Positions 1 through 9,336 of a stretch of 64,000 nt of DNA are shown here, one piece after another. Within the stretch, counting starts at the first letter, position 1. Each line of letters begins with the position of its first letter. Under the pieces are notes generated by a model. It worked only from the letters and a program-made list of their open reading frames with translations. It was not told where the DNA came from and did not search any database. This DNA is from Loktanella sp. 3ANDIMAR09 (GTDB lineage: Bacteria; Pseudomonadota; Alphaproteobacteria; Rhodobacterales; Rhodobacteraceae): positions 62,001 to 126,000 of the forward strand of contig NZ_LJAK01000005.1 in assembly GCF_001420005.1 (NCBI RefSeq). The letters run 5' to 3'. Position numbers and translations under genes: made by a program.

Positions 1-690
1 GTATCGGGCGGCGTCGAGGCGGTGTACCTGCTTCCACTGGCGAACCTTGTTCCCGCCACACCTTACCGGCTGGTAGGTGTCGACCGCCAGATCGCCACCA
101 CCCGTTTTGCCGAGGTCGCCAGCGTCTCGTTCACCCGCGGCACCAAGATCACCCTGGCATCCGGTGCACAAAGGCCGATCGAGGATATTCGCGTGGGCGA
201 CCGGGTGCTGACCCGCGATGATGGTCCGCAGGCGGTCCGCTGGATCGGCCAGACCACCCTGCGCGCGGTGGGCGAATTCGCGCCCGTCGTGATCAAGGCC
301 GGTGCGTTGCACAACAACGACGACCTCGTGCTCAGCCCCGATCATCGCCTGTTCGTCTATCAAAGACAGGACCGACTGGGGGCGGGTCGATCAGAGGTGC
401 TGGTCAAGGTGCGGCACCTGATCAACGGCGATACCGTCTATCAGCAGGACGGCGGGTTCGTGGATTATTTCCAGCTGTTGTTCGATCAGCACCAGATCAT
501 CTATGCCGAAGGGATCGCCGCTGAATCCCTGCTGATCGATCCGCGCACCCGTGCGGCCCTGCCCGACCATCTGGACAGCCCTGCGCGCGCGGGCCACAGC
601 CACAGGCACCACATGGATTACGAGGTCCGCGAGAACCTGCTGGCACAGCCCGATGCGGTCGAAATGCTGCGCAAGGCCTCGATGAGCTGA
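1..690 (+). CDS. Hint-domain (hedgehog/intein-like) protein, 5' end outside window
   Basis: The reading frame is open from base 1, so the gene starts upstream and only the last 229 residues are visible. The GTG at 22 is in frame but is probably internal. About 40 residues into the visible part comes a Hint fold: the block beginning SFTRGTKITL, then RPIEDIRVGDRVLT, and the histidine block LSPDHRLFVY, which fit the Hint_2 family common in Rhodobacterales secreted or surface proteins. The usual first residue of such domains is Cys (CFTPGT-like); here it is Ser, which could still act as a nucleophile in an N-O shift. The C-terminal tail is His/Arg-rich and shows no C-terminal His-Asn splice end. 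The substrate is unknown. The stop at 690 converges on a lipoprotein gene 6 bp away. Confidence 0.8.
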   Translation, partial: VSGGVEAVYLLPLANLVPATPYRLVGVDRQIATTRFAEVASVSFTRGTKITLASGAQRPIEDIRVGDRVLTRDDGPQAVRWIGQTTLRAVGEFAPVVIKAGALHNNDDLVLSPDHRLFVYQRQDRLGAGRSEVLVKVRHLINGDTVYQQDGGFVDYFQLLFDQHQIIYAEGIAAESLLIDPRTRAALPDHLDSPARAGHSHRHHMDYEVRENLLAQPDAVEMLRKASMS

Positions 691-696
691 GCCGCG

Positions 697-1284
697 TTAT
701 TCCTGTTCCTTGACCGCGGCGAATGATCCATCGAACACGTCCTGACCGTCCGGGCCATTGACGTCACCAAACAGCAGGCCGCTGACGCCCTCGCGGTCGC
801 GCCCCTTGAATTCGCCCTCGATCTCGGCGTCGATCCGGTAGCTGTCAGCACCCCGTTTCAATGTGCCGTCCACGTCGCCGGTAAAGGTATAGTTCTCATC
901 CGGGTCGGTGTCGCGAAACAGGTCGCCATCCGAAATGGTCAGCGTGCCGGTCAACCGGCCGCCCGCTCCCGTCTGGAATCCGGTCGCACTGCCTGCCACC
1001 TCGTCGCGGGCCGCGCCGAAATTCACGTTCATGCGCAGATCGCCCAGGTATTCCACACGCGCACCGCCTGCCCCGGTCGGCAACCCTGCCCGCATGAAAC
1101 CGGAATAATTGGCGCGCCCCGTGACAGGCAGCGTTCCGGGGTCGGACACATCCTGTTCGGCAAGGCGGCTTTCCAACCGGTCGGCCACGGCAAAGCGGTC
1201 AGGTGCGGCGTCGTCATCGCCGCCATCCCCACCGCCACAGGCGACAAGGGTGATGATGGGGATCAGGCTGATGAAACGCGGCAT
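697..1284 (-). CDS. Lipoprotein, transferrin-binding-protein-like beta-barrel family, paralog 1
   Basis: 195 aa. A short signal peptide ends in a lipobox (ITLVAC) and is followed by a Gly/Asp-rich linker, as in surface-tethered lipoproteins. The body has the repeating pattern ANYSG, LRMNVNFGA, LTGTLTISDG, TFTGDVDGTL, EGEFKGRD of the TbpB C-lobe-like or solute-binding barrel proteins found in many alphaproteobacteria. It is clearly related to the next two genes on the same strand. Nothing shows that it binds transferrin; the ligand is unknown. Last gene of the array in the direction of transcription, about 60 bp from the upstream paralog. Confidence 0.7.
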   Translation of the reverse strand: MPRFISLIPIITLVACGGGDGGDDDAAPDRFAVADRLESRLAEQDVSDPGTLPVTGRANYSGFMRAGLPTGAGGARVEYLGDLRMNVNFGAARDEVAGSATGFQTGAGGRLTGTLTISDGDLFRDTDPDENYTFTGDVDGTLKRGADSYRIDAEIEGEFKGRDREGVSGLLFGDVNGPDGQDVFDGSFAAVKEQE

Positions 1285-1346
1285 GGGCAGGCCCTGTCAA
1301 AGAACCTGCCCAACATCACGCATCATCGTTAACAGGTGGTTAAGCG

Positions 1347-1985
1347 TTAACGCTCCAGCTGCGCATCAAGGTCGATTGCACCACGGACTCCATCCACGTT
1401 GATGTCGCCCTGAATCTTGCCGCCGACGAATTCCACATCGCGGCCCTTGAACCCGCTTTCGCGCAGGCGGGCGTCCACCGCGATACGTTCACCGCTGGCG
1501 CTGCGCAGATTGCCATCCACATCACCAAAGATCGCAACCTGCTGGCTGTTCGACGTCCGGTTCAGGATACCGTTGTTGACCGTCAGAACGCCGTCGATCT
1601 CGGCCCCGTCACGGGTGACGAAATTGCCCAGCGTGCCACCCACGCGGTTCGCGCCGAAATCGACCCCCAATTGCATCAGGCCCGCCACATCCGTGCTGCG
1701 CCCCGGCACGCTGAGCGCACCGCCAACAGCGCCGCTGTAGGTCGCCCGACCGGCGGTCGGCACCAGCGATTTTGGCGTGATGGACGCGGCGGCATAACCG
1801 TCATTCACATCCTCGGCGACCTGCGCGATTTCAGCAAAATCCAGACGGTCGTTGACCTGCGGATCCAGGGCGCGGGCCGCAGCGGCACCACCCGTGACAG
1901 CCCCGCCACCACCACCGCCCGAACAGGCAGCCAGTGTGGCAAGCGCGATTGCAACAAGAGCAGGACGAGACGATTGGATGTTCAT
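1347..1985 (-). CDS. Lipoprotein, transferrin-binding-protein-like beta-barrel family, paralog 2
   Basis: 212 aa. Lipobox LAACS is followed by a poly-Gly linker, then a barrel with ATYSGAVGGAL, LGVDFGANRVGG, IDGVLTVNNG, AIFGDVDGNL and SGFKGRDVEF. These motifs line up with those of the downstream gene (VNFGA, FTGDVDGTL, FKGRD), so the two arose by duplication. Predicted to be outer-membrane anchored. The stop codon lies within the small palindrome AGCGTTAACGCT (1343-1354). Function unknown; probably a surface solute-binding or adhesin-like lipoprotein. Confidence 0.7.
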   Translation of the reverse strand: MNIQSSRPALVAIALATLAACSGGGGGGAVTGGAAAARALDPQVNDRLDFAEIAQVAEDVNDGYAAASITPKSLVPTAGRATYSGAVGGALSVPGRSTDVAGLMQLGVDFGANRVGGTLGNFVTRDGAEIDGVLTVNNGILNRTSNSQQVAIFGDVDGNLRSASGERIAVDARLRESGFKGRDVEFVGGKIQGDINVDGVRGAIDLDAQLER

Positions 1986-2098
1986 GGCAGTGACCTTTCA
2001 GATGGACCATAGCCCTGACGCGGTGTCGGGGCCTTGGGTCACATCTGGATCAGCAGGTCAGGCAAGACAAAAACACCCGCCGGTTATCGCATAACAGC

Positions 2099-2788
2099 CT
2101 AGTCGGTGGCGATGAATGCGCCCTGCACGTTGCGCAGTCCATCGCTGGTCTGACCGGTGCCTTCCAGACGGCCGGACAGGGCCGCACCATCAGACAGAAA
2201 ATCGCCGTTCAGGTCCAGGGACACGTCACCGTTCAGACCAGAGCCCGAAATGCGACCTGCGGCAGAGCCGGTGACGCTGACCTCGGAGGTCAGATCGGCG
2301 GACCGGTTGATCCGCGCGTCGATATCCAGCGCGCCCTTGATCTCTTTTTGTGTCCGCGCATCGACAAAACCATCAAAGGACCCGGTGATCCGGTCCGCAC
2401 CAAAATCTATGGCCAGATCGACGCGGGACAGGTAATCGGGATTTGCGATCAGCGCCTCTTCGGACAGGGATTGCCCTGCGCCCACGACATAGCCTGCAAC
2501 ACCGTCAAACGTGGCCGTGCCGCTGCCGGGCAAATCACCCGGATCGGTAAACCGGTCGCTGTTCAACTGGTCCTCATAGGCCGCAAAGAGTGTCGCACCC
2601 TCGTTGCGCAACAAGGTGTAGGATTTCACCGCGGTCGCGGTCTTGGTCGTGTCGGCGGCCTTGGACGCTGTCGTGCCTGCGGCAGCACCGGCAGCGGCTG
2701 CGGCCTCGGTTGTGCCGCCACCACCACCACCACCGCAGGCAGCTACAAGGCAGATCGCAGACAGGGCAACACAACGAAACAGGGTCAT
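2099..2788 (-). CDS. Lipoprotein, transferrin-binding-protein-like beta-barrel family, paralog 3
   Basis: 229 aa; first gene of the three-gene array. Signal peptide with lipobox (LVAAC), then seven consecutive Gly and an Ala/Thr-rich low-complexity linker to about residue 50. The barrel region contains ATFDGVAGYVV, LAIDFGADRITGSF, IKGALDIDARIN and repeated GxxSG strands. It is the most divergent of the three, with a longer insertion after the first strand (about residues 105-120). Divergently oriented from prfC, with a 159-bp gap that must hold promoters for both directions. Confidence 0.7.
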   Translation of the reverse strand: MTLFRCVALSAICLVAACGGGGGGGTTEAAAAAGAAAGTTASKAADTTKTATAVKSYTLLRNEGATLFAAYEDQLNSDRFTDPGDLPGSGTATFDGVAGYVVGAGQSLSEEALIANPDYLSRVDLAIDFGADRITGSFDGFVDARTQKEIKGALDIDARINRSADLTSEVSVTGSAAGRISGSGLNGDVSLDLNGDFLSDGAALSGRLEGTGQTSDGLRNVQGAFIATD

Positions 2789-2947
2789 TCGGATATCCTC
2801 TTGCGACGCGGGTCGCTGGCAACAACAGATTTACCTTGACTAATGCTTGGTGAATGCGGCGGCCTGATTGCACAAACGTGGCGATTTCACGAAGCAGGCC
2901 CCCCGGCAGTCATTGCGCCCGCGCGGGCCGCGGGCTAAGGCGTATCC

Positions 2948-4546
2948 ATGTCAAATCGCCCCGACCTTCCCGCTGAAATCGCCCGCCGCCGGACCTTTGC
3001 GATCATCTCGCACCCGGACGCCGGCAAGACGACGCTGACCGAAAAATTCCTGCTTTATGGTGGCGCCATCCAGATGGCCGGACAGGTCCGCGCCAAGGGC
3101 GAGGCACGCCGCACCCGGTCCGATTTCATGCAGATGGAAAAGGACCGCGGCATTTCCGTCAGCGCATCCGCCATGTCGTTCGATTTCGAACGCTTTCGGT
3201 TCAATCTGGTCGACACGCCCGGCCACTCTGACTTTTCCGAGGACACCTATCGCACGCTGACCGCCGTGGACGCGGCCGTCATGGTGATCGACGGGGCCAA
3301 GGGCGTGGAATCCCAGACGCAAAAGCTGTTCGAGGTCTGCCGCCTGCGTGATTTGCCGATCCTGACGTTCTGCAACAAGATGGACCGCGAAAGCCGCGAT
3401 ACATTCGAGATCATCGACGAAATTCAGGAAAACCTGGCCATTGACGTGACACCCGCATCATGGCCTATCGGCGTGGGCCGCGAATTCATGGGATGTTACG
3501 ACATCCTGCGCGACAAGCTGGAAATCATGGACCGGGCCGACCGCAACAAGGTCGCCGCCAGCATCTCGATCAACGGCTTGGACGATCCCAAATGGTCGGA
3601 ACACGTCCCCGCCCATTTGCTGGAAAAATTCCGCGAAGAGATTGAAATGGCGATGGAGCTGTTGCCGAAACTGGACCCGGCCAGCGTGCTGAACGGATCG
3701 ATGACGCCGATCTGGTTCGGGTCCGCGATGAACTCTTTCGGGGTCAAGGAACTGATGGACGGCATCGGGACCTACGGGCCGGAACCGCAGATCCAGTCTG
3801 CCCAGCCCCGCAATATCGCGCCCGAGGAACCCAAGGTCGCGGGTTTCGTGTTCAAGGTGCAGGCCAACATGGACCCCAAGCATCGCGACCGCGTCGCATT
3901 CGTGCGCATGGCCTCGGGGCATTTCACGCGCGGCATGAAACTGACCCATGTGCGCAGCAAGAAACAGATGGCCGTCACCAACCCGGTCATGTTCCTCGCG
4001 GCCGACCGCGAGTTGGCCGAAGAGGCTTGGGCCGGTGATATCATCGGCATCCCGAACCACGGACAGTTGCGCATTGGCGATACCCTGACCGAAGGCGAGG
4101 CGATCCGCGTCAGCGGCATTCCGTCATTTGCGCCCGAATTGCTGCAAAACTGCCGTGCGGGCGATCCGATGAAGGCCAAGCACCTGGAAAAGGCGCTGAT
4201 GCAATTCGCCGAGGAAGGGGCCGCCAAGGTATTCAAACCGACCTTTGGTTCGGGTTTCATCGTGGGCGTCGTGGGGGCGCTGCAATTCGAGGTGCTCGCC
4301 AGCAGGATCGAACTGGAATACGGCCTGCCCGTCCGGTTCGAGGGGTCGCAATTCACCTCGGCCCGCTGGGTCCACGGGACCAAGGACGCGGTGGACAAAT
4401 TTGCCGCCGCCAACAAGCAGCACATCGCGCTGGACAACGACGGCGACACTGTGTTCCTGACCCGCCTGCAATGGGACATCGACCGGGTGCAGCGCGACTA
4501 TCCCGACGTAACCCTGTCCGCGACCAAGGAAATGATGGTCGGCTGA
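2948..4546 (+). CDS. prfC: Peptide chain release factor 3
   Basis: 532 aa, normal family length. A translational GTPase that removes RF1/RF2 from the ribosome after peptide release. The N-terminal G domain has the P-loop SHPDAGKTTLTE (residues 21-32), the RGISVSASAMSF switch region, DTPGHSDFSEDTYR and NKMDRE. The C-terminal part carries the RF3-specific VVGALQFEVLASRIELEYG block. ATG start with an AAGG-type ribosome site (aaggcg) 5 bp upstream. An intrinsic terminator follows about 25 bp after the stop and overlaps the next gene's start. Confidence 0.97.
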   Translation: MSNRPDLPAEIARRRTFAIISHPDAGKTTLTEKFLLYGGAIQMAGQVRAKGEARRTRSDFMQMEKDRGISVSASAMSFDFERFRFNLVDTPGHSDFSEDTYRTLTAVDAAVMVIDGAKGVESQTQKLFEVCRLRDLPILTFCNKMDRESRDTFEIIDEIQENLAIDVTPASWPIGVGREFMGCYDILRDKLEIMDRADRNKVAASISINGLDDPKWSEHVPAHLLEKFREEIEMAMELLPKLDPASVLNGSMTPIWFGSAMNSFGVKELMDGIGTYGPEPQIQSAQPRNIAPEEPKVAGFVFKVQANMDPKHRDRVAFVRMASGHFTRGMKLTHVRSKKQMAVTNPVMFLAADRELAEEAWAGDIIGIPNHGQLRIGDTLTEGEAIRVSGIPSFAPELLQNCRAGDPMKAKHLEKALMQFAEEGAAKVFKPTFGSGFIVGVVGALQFEVLASRIELEYGLPVRFEGSQFTSARWVHGTKDAVDKFAAANKQHIALDNDGDTVFLTRLQWDIDRVQRDYPDVTLSATKEMMVG

Positions 4547-4569
4547 TCCTAACGCTCGGTTAATCTTTG

Positions 4570-4601
4570 CCGCGCAGCATGGGGCCATGCTGCGCGGTTT
4601 T
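4570..4601 (+). terminator. Intrinsic terminator after prfC, overlapping the next start codon
   Basis: A perfect 13-bp stem (4570-4582 with 4585-4597, arms CCGCGCAGCATGG and its complement) around a two-base GG centre is followed by TTTT at 4598-4601. The right arm contains the ATG at 4587 and codons 2-4 of the following lipoprotein gene, so the hairpin would terminate prfC transcripts, hide that start codon, or do both. Confidence 0.85.
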
Positions 4602-5153
4602 CTGTTTCTGCTGGCGCTGTCCGGCTGCACCTATACGCCCCATCTTGGGGCGCGATTTGGCGTGCCTGTCGGAACGCAGGTCATCGCGCAGGAGGGATCG
4701 CAATCCGGCATCCAGCGGTTCACCACGCAGGAACGCGAAATCTATCGTGACGCGACCGGGATCATGACCGCACGCCCCGTGATCCTTCAACGCGGCGCGC
4801 TGCGGCAGCATGCCGTGCTGACCAATGTGCGCAGGCGCGCGCCCAACGCGCCCCGGCTGGTTCATGTCGCGACGCATGATCGCCTGCTGGACTATCGCAG
4901 GCATGATCGCATCTATTCCCACTGCATCGACGGCTGCCAACGCGCTGAAATCGGCGCGATTTATCTGTCAGAGGCTGACTTTCACGCGGCCACGCGCGAC
5001 GGGCTTTATATTCTGGCGGATGGTGCGCGCCAATCCTACGAGGGCACCGTCCCGGCAGAGGCATTTGCCCGCGTGCGCGCGGCAGCGGATGCGCCGGGTG
5101 CGCTTCGGCAGATCCGTGACGTGGTGCTCCCCCTGATCGACACGGAACCCTGA
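4587..5153 (+). CDS. Small putative lipoprotein, unknown function
   Basis: 188 aa. The N-terminus MLRGFLFLLALSGC is a compact lipoprotein signal (Cys14), which supports the ATG at 4587 even though it lies inside the prfC terminator stem. The rest is mixed alpha/beta with no domain I recognise; visible features are two Cys (SHCIDGC, near residue 115) that could form a disulfide and an Arg-rich central segment. No clear ribosome site precedes the start because the hairpin occupies it. An ExoD-family gene follows 23 bp downstream and may be co-transcribed. Confidence 0.65.
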   Translation: MLRGFLFLLALSGCTYTPHLGARFGVPVGTQVIAQEGSQSGIQRFTTQEREIYRDATGIMTARPVILQRGALRQHAVLTNVRRRAPNAPRLVHVATHDRLLDYRRHDRIYSHCIDGCQRAEIGAIYLSEADFHAATRDGLYILADGARQSYEGTVPAEAFARVRAAADAPGALRQIRDVVLPLIDTEP

Positions 5154-5176
5154 CGCCTGCGGCGGGTTGTCGCAAC

Positions 5177-5770
5177 ATGACGACACAGGAAAACGCCCCA
5201 TTACTGGATACGCTTGACGCAGTTCGCGACCAGACAGGCGGGGACAGCATCGCGCTTGGCCATGTGCTCGACCGGGTGCAGGAACGCGGCTACGGACCGC
5301 TGATCGCGCTGGTGTCCGCGTTCTGTATCCTGCCGACGGGGGCCATACCGGGCGTGCCCGCCGTCGTGGGCATCATCCTGGTCCTGCAAGGCGTCCAGAT
5401 GTTGGCCGGCAAGGATCGGCCCTGGTTTCCCGACATGATCGAGCGTTTTCAGCTGGACTGCGCAACGCTGAAGAAATCCGTCGACAGGGCCCGACCCTGG
5501 GCAGAACGGCTCGAAGGTATCATAGGCCCGCGCCTCGATCCCCTGACAAACGGACCGATTGCCACCCGTGCGATTGCACTGTGCATCATCCTGTCGGGCT
5601 GTCTGATGGTGCCGCTGGGGTTCATACCCTTTGTGCCTGCCTTGCTGGGTCTGGCAACGCTGCTGCTGGGTGTCGGTGTCACGGCTCGGGACGGCGTGCT
5701 GGTCGGTTTGGGCTATGCGGCATGTCTGGCCGGGGTATATACCGGGTGGGCATCCCTGCCCGGAGGCTGA
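5177..5770 (+). CDS. ExoD-family membrane protein
   Basis: 197 aa, a standard length for the ExoD family (named from Rhizobium exopolysaccharide mutants; the biochemical role is not settled). Hydrophilic N-terminus (residues 1-45), then hydrophobic segments around 46-80 including ILPTGAIPGVPAVVGI, a charged central part, and further membrane segments from about 130 to the end with the second copy-like motif VPLGFIPFVPALLGL. Inner-membrane location is inferred from hydropathy. The GTG of the next gene begins two bases after its stop, suggesting an operon. Confidence 0.8.
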   Translation: MTTQENAPLLDTLDAVRDQTGGDSIALGHVLDRVQERGYGPLIALVSAFCILPTGAIPGVPAVVGIILVLQGVQMLAGKDRPWFPDMIERFQLDCATLKKSVDRARPWAERLEGIIGPRLDPLTNGPIATRAIALCIILSGCLMVPLGFIPFVPALLGLATLLLGVGVTARDGVLVGLGYAACLAGVYTGWASLPGG

Positions 5771-5771
5771 C

Positions 5772-6393
5772 GTGCCGCTGCAAAACCGCGTTCTACCGAC
5801 CCAAGAGATCGTCGCAGACCCCGCGCGAGGAACACTGACCGGAAACCGCGGTATTCTGCATGTCGCCGACGGCGTCATGGGCCGCGCCCGCTGGAAATCC
5901 AAGGCATGGATCTGCTGCACGCTTGACTGGCAGGGCCGCAGGCGTCAGCTGATGACCGGTCGCAAATGGACGGAACTGTTTTTTCTGGACGAGGCCACGG
6001 CATTGGCTGCGGGCCATCGCCCATGTGCCTATTGCAGGCGGGCCGATTTATAACCGCTATCGCGATGCTTGGACTGCGGCCACGGGCGACAACCTGCGCG
6101 CCCCGCAGATGGATAACGCGTTACACACTGCCCGCATTGATCCTGCGACCCGAGGGCAGGCCCGCATGAACGGCGCGCTTGCATCACTGCCGGACGGCAC
6201 GATGATCGTGACCGGCGGTCAGCCCCACCTGATCTGGCAGGACGCGTTCTGGCCCTATACGCCCGCAGGATATCAGGCGCCGCGCAGCAAAAAGGGGACA
6301 GAGGTGATCATCCTGACCCCTGCCCCCCATCTGGAGATTCTGCGCGCCGGATATGCTCCGGCGCTGCATCACACACTTATCACACCAGTTTAG
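5772..6393 (+). pseudogene. Conserved hypothetical protein split by a one-base frameshift
   Basis: Frame 1 starts at a GTG (5772) two bases after the ExoD-family stop and encodes 93 residues ending HRPCAYCRRADL at a TAA (6051-6053). The continuation lies in another frame: the Tyr and onward read YNRYRDAWTAATGDNLRAPQ up to 6393. Removing one T from the TTT at 6047-6049 joins them into one protein of 206 residues with a continuous RRADYNRYRDAW. The Cys-X2-Cys and Arg-rich motif looks like a metal or nucleic-acid site, but I do not know the family's function. The break may be a real mutation or a sequencing error. The 3' end overlaps the convergent OsmC-family gene by 14 bp. Confidence 0.75.
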
Positions 6394-6805
6394 CGTCCAA
6401 GGAGATCTCTGCCGTCAGCAGCTTGCTGATCGGGCAACCTGTCTCGGTTGCCTTGGCGATTTCCATGAACTCCGCCTCGGAAATGTCGGGGATCGTCGCA
6501 GACACTTCGATGTGGGCCTTGGTCACGGCGAAACCGCCGTCCTTCTGTTCGAGCGAAATCGTCGATTTCGCGTCGATATTGTCAGCAGTGAAACCCTTTT
6601 CACCCAAACCCATCGACAGCGCCATCGCGAAACAGGCTGCGTGGGCCGCACCGACCAGCTCTTCGGGGTTGGTGCCCTTGCCGCCCTCAAACCGGGCGGT
6701 AAACCCGTAGGGATGGTCGGTCAGCGCCGCGGTTTCCGTCGACACCTTGCCGATGCCGTCCTTGAGTGCGCCCTGCCAATTCGCTGTGCCATACTTCTTG
6801 ATCAT
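6380..6805 (-). CDS. OsmC-family peroxiredoxin
   Basis: 141 aa. Thiol-dependent organic-hydroperoxide reductase family. Sequence shows the OsmC signature: MIKKYGTANWQG start, TNPEELVGAAHAACFAMALS with the first catalytic Cys, and TGCPISKLL with the second Cys near residue 127. An upstream in-frame ATG exists (6814), but the GAAAGG ribosome site would abut it; the ATG at 6805 has proper spacing and gives the usual family N-terminus. Divergent from the helicase gene; convergent with and overlapping the frameshifted gene. Confidence 0.92.
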   Translation of the reverse strand: MIKKYGTANWQGALKDGIGKVSTETAALTDHPYGFTARFEGGKGTNPEELVGAAHAACFAMALSMGLGEKGFTADNIDAKSTISLEQKDGGFAVTKAHIEVSATIPDISEAEFMEIAKATETGCPISKLLTAEISLDAKLV

Positions 6806-6913
6806 CGTGATCATCCTTTCGTTAGGTTCACCAGATAACGCGCCGCAACCGCATGTGTTCCCCGAAAACCTTGACCCACACCACACAAAGGCGTAACGCG
6901 ACGCTATCAATAT

Positions 6914-6956
6914 GCCCGACAATCCGGTCGGGCCTTGGCCGCGCAATTCTGCGGCC
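6914..6956 (+). promoter_or_regulatory. Two hairpins in the leader of the DEAD-box helicase gene
   Basis: Stem 1 pairs GCCCGAC (6914-6920) with GTCGGGC (6927-6933); stem 2 pairs GGCCGC (6937-6942) with GCGGCC (6951-6956). Both precede the ribosome site GAAAGG (6974-6979). Structured leaders are common for RNA helicase genes that control their own expression, but that role is inferred here. Confidence 0.4.
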
Positions 6957-6985
6957 CAACTAGCCGCCGCAGCGAAAGGCCCTTG

Positions 6986-8578
<1,593 letters not shown>

Positions 8579-8593
8579 GCCGCGCCTGATTTC

Positions 8594-8637
8594 GCCGATG
8601 TGATCGCGCCCCCCTCGACGGGTGCGATCACATCGGC
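8594..8637 (+). terminator. Long hairpin after the helicase gene
   Basis: A perfect 14-bp inverted repeat (GCCGATGTGATCGC at 8594-8607 with 8624-8637) can be extended by a G-U pair and three G-C pairs to leave a loop of about 8 bases. There is no T-run, so it may be a transcript-stabilising or processing structure rather than a classical intrinsic terminator. It lies between the helicase stop (8578) and the next ribosome site. Confidence 0.6.
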
Positions 8638-8665
8638 CACCTTGCCCGAAAAACAAGGTGTTATC

Positions 8666-9280
8666 ATGTTCAGACCATTCGTTGCGGCCCTGATTCTATG
8701 GGGTCAGGCCGCCGCAGCAGACATCTGCCAAAGCACGATCGAGGCAATCACCGTCCAGATCGACACGGAAACGCTGGCCGTGGCCCCGGCACCGACGACG
8801 CGGCGCGAACGTCTGCTGAACTTTCCGGCGCGGTCCTTTGATTTCATCACCCGTGATCAACGCGCCTGCACCAGCCAAGAAGTCTTTGCCTTTCTGGCAC
8901 AGGTCGAAACGGTCGATGACAAATGTCTCAGCTACACCGATGCACAAACGGGGTTTCTGCTGGTGCCCGGCCCGCGCAATTTTCGCGGGCGCTGCAACGC
9001 AAGCACGGTCTGCACCAGGGTGAACGGCACCCGCGATGCGGTGGCGACCGCGACTGTCGCCATCACCGATGTCGCATTGGGAACGGGTGATTCAACCCTC
9101 AGCAAGGTCACGCATACGACGGGTGCCATGGTGCTGTCCGGGACCGGCGCAACCATCAGCGGCGCATTGGGAAGTGCGATCACCGGTGTGACGGCTGCAG
9201 TCGGCGCACCCATTGCACTGACCGCGGCCGCCGTAACAGCCGTGGCCGTAGGTGGTGCCATCTATATTTGCGCGGATTGA
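8666..9280 (+). CDS. Secreted protein of unknown function
   Basis: 204 aa. Signal peptide MFRPFVAALILWGQAAAA with likely cleavage before DICQ. The mature part has several Cys (residues ~21, 71, 93, 113, 118, 202) that could form disulfides, and its last 70 residues are a Gly/Ala/Thr/Val-rich segment (GAMVLSGTGATISGALGSAI) that may form a hydrophobic hairpin or membrane-active region. ATG at 8666 follows AAGGTG at 8655-8660. I do not recognise a family. Convergent with the RNase J gene. Confidence 0.65.
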   Translation: MFRPFVAALILWGQAAAADICQSTIEAITVQIDTETLAVAPAPTTRRERLLNFPARSFDFITRDQRACTSQEVFAFLAQVETVDDKCLSYTDAQTGFLLVPGPRNFRGRCNASTVCTRVNGTRDAVATATVAITDVALGTGDSTLSKVTHTTGAMVLSGTGATISGALGSAITGVTAAVGAPIALTAAAVTAVAVGGAIYICAD

Positions 9281-9286
9281 ATCAAA

Positions 9287-9317
9287 ACAGGCGCAGCCCA
9301 CATGGGGCCGCGCCTGT
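9287..9317. terminator. Bidirectional terminator hairpin between convergent genes
   Basis: Stem ACAGGCGC (9287-9294) pairs with GCGCCTGT (9310-9317); an inner GCCC/GGGC pairing extends it. It lies between the stop of the secreted protein (9280) and the stop of the RNase J gene (9337), and would serve both strands. Confidence 0.6.
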
Positions 9318-9336
9318 CTTGCAGGTCAAGGCTGCA

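Noticed and set aside
697-2788. Calling the lipoprotein array a transferrin receptor system
   Set aside because: Only the barrel type is similar. No TbpA-like receptor or iron gene is nearby, and the organism is not expected to meet transferrin.
2590-2853. His-rich plus-strand frame (runs of His) opposite lipoprotein 3
   Set aside because: The His run is the complement of the poly-Gly linker codons of the lipoprotein; not a metal-binding protein.
6869-6897. Sigma-70 promoter (TTGACC, 17 bp, TAACGC) upstream of the helicase
   Set aside because: The -10 is poor and other spacings are equally likely; not enough to call.
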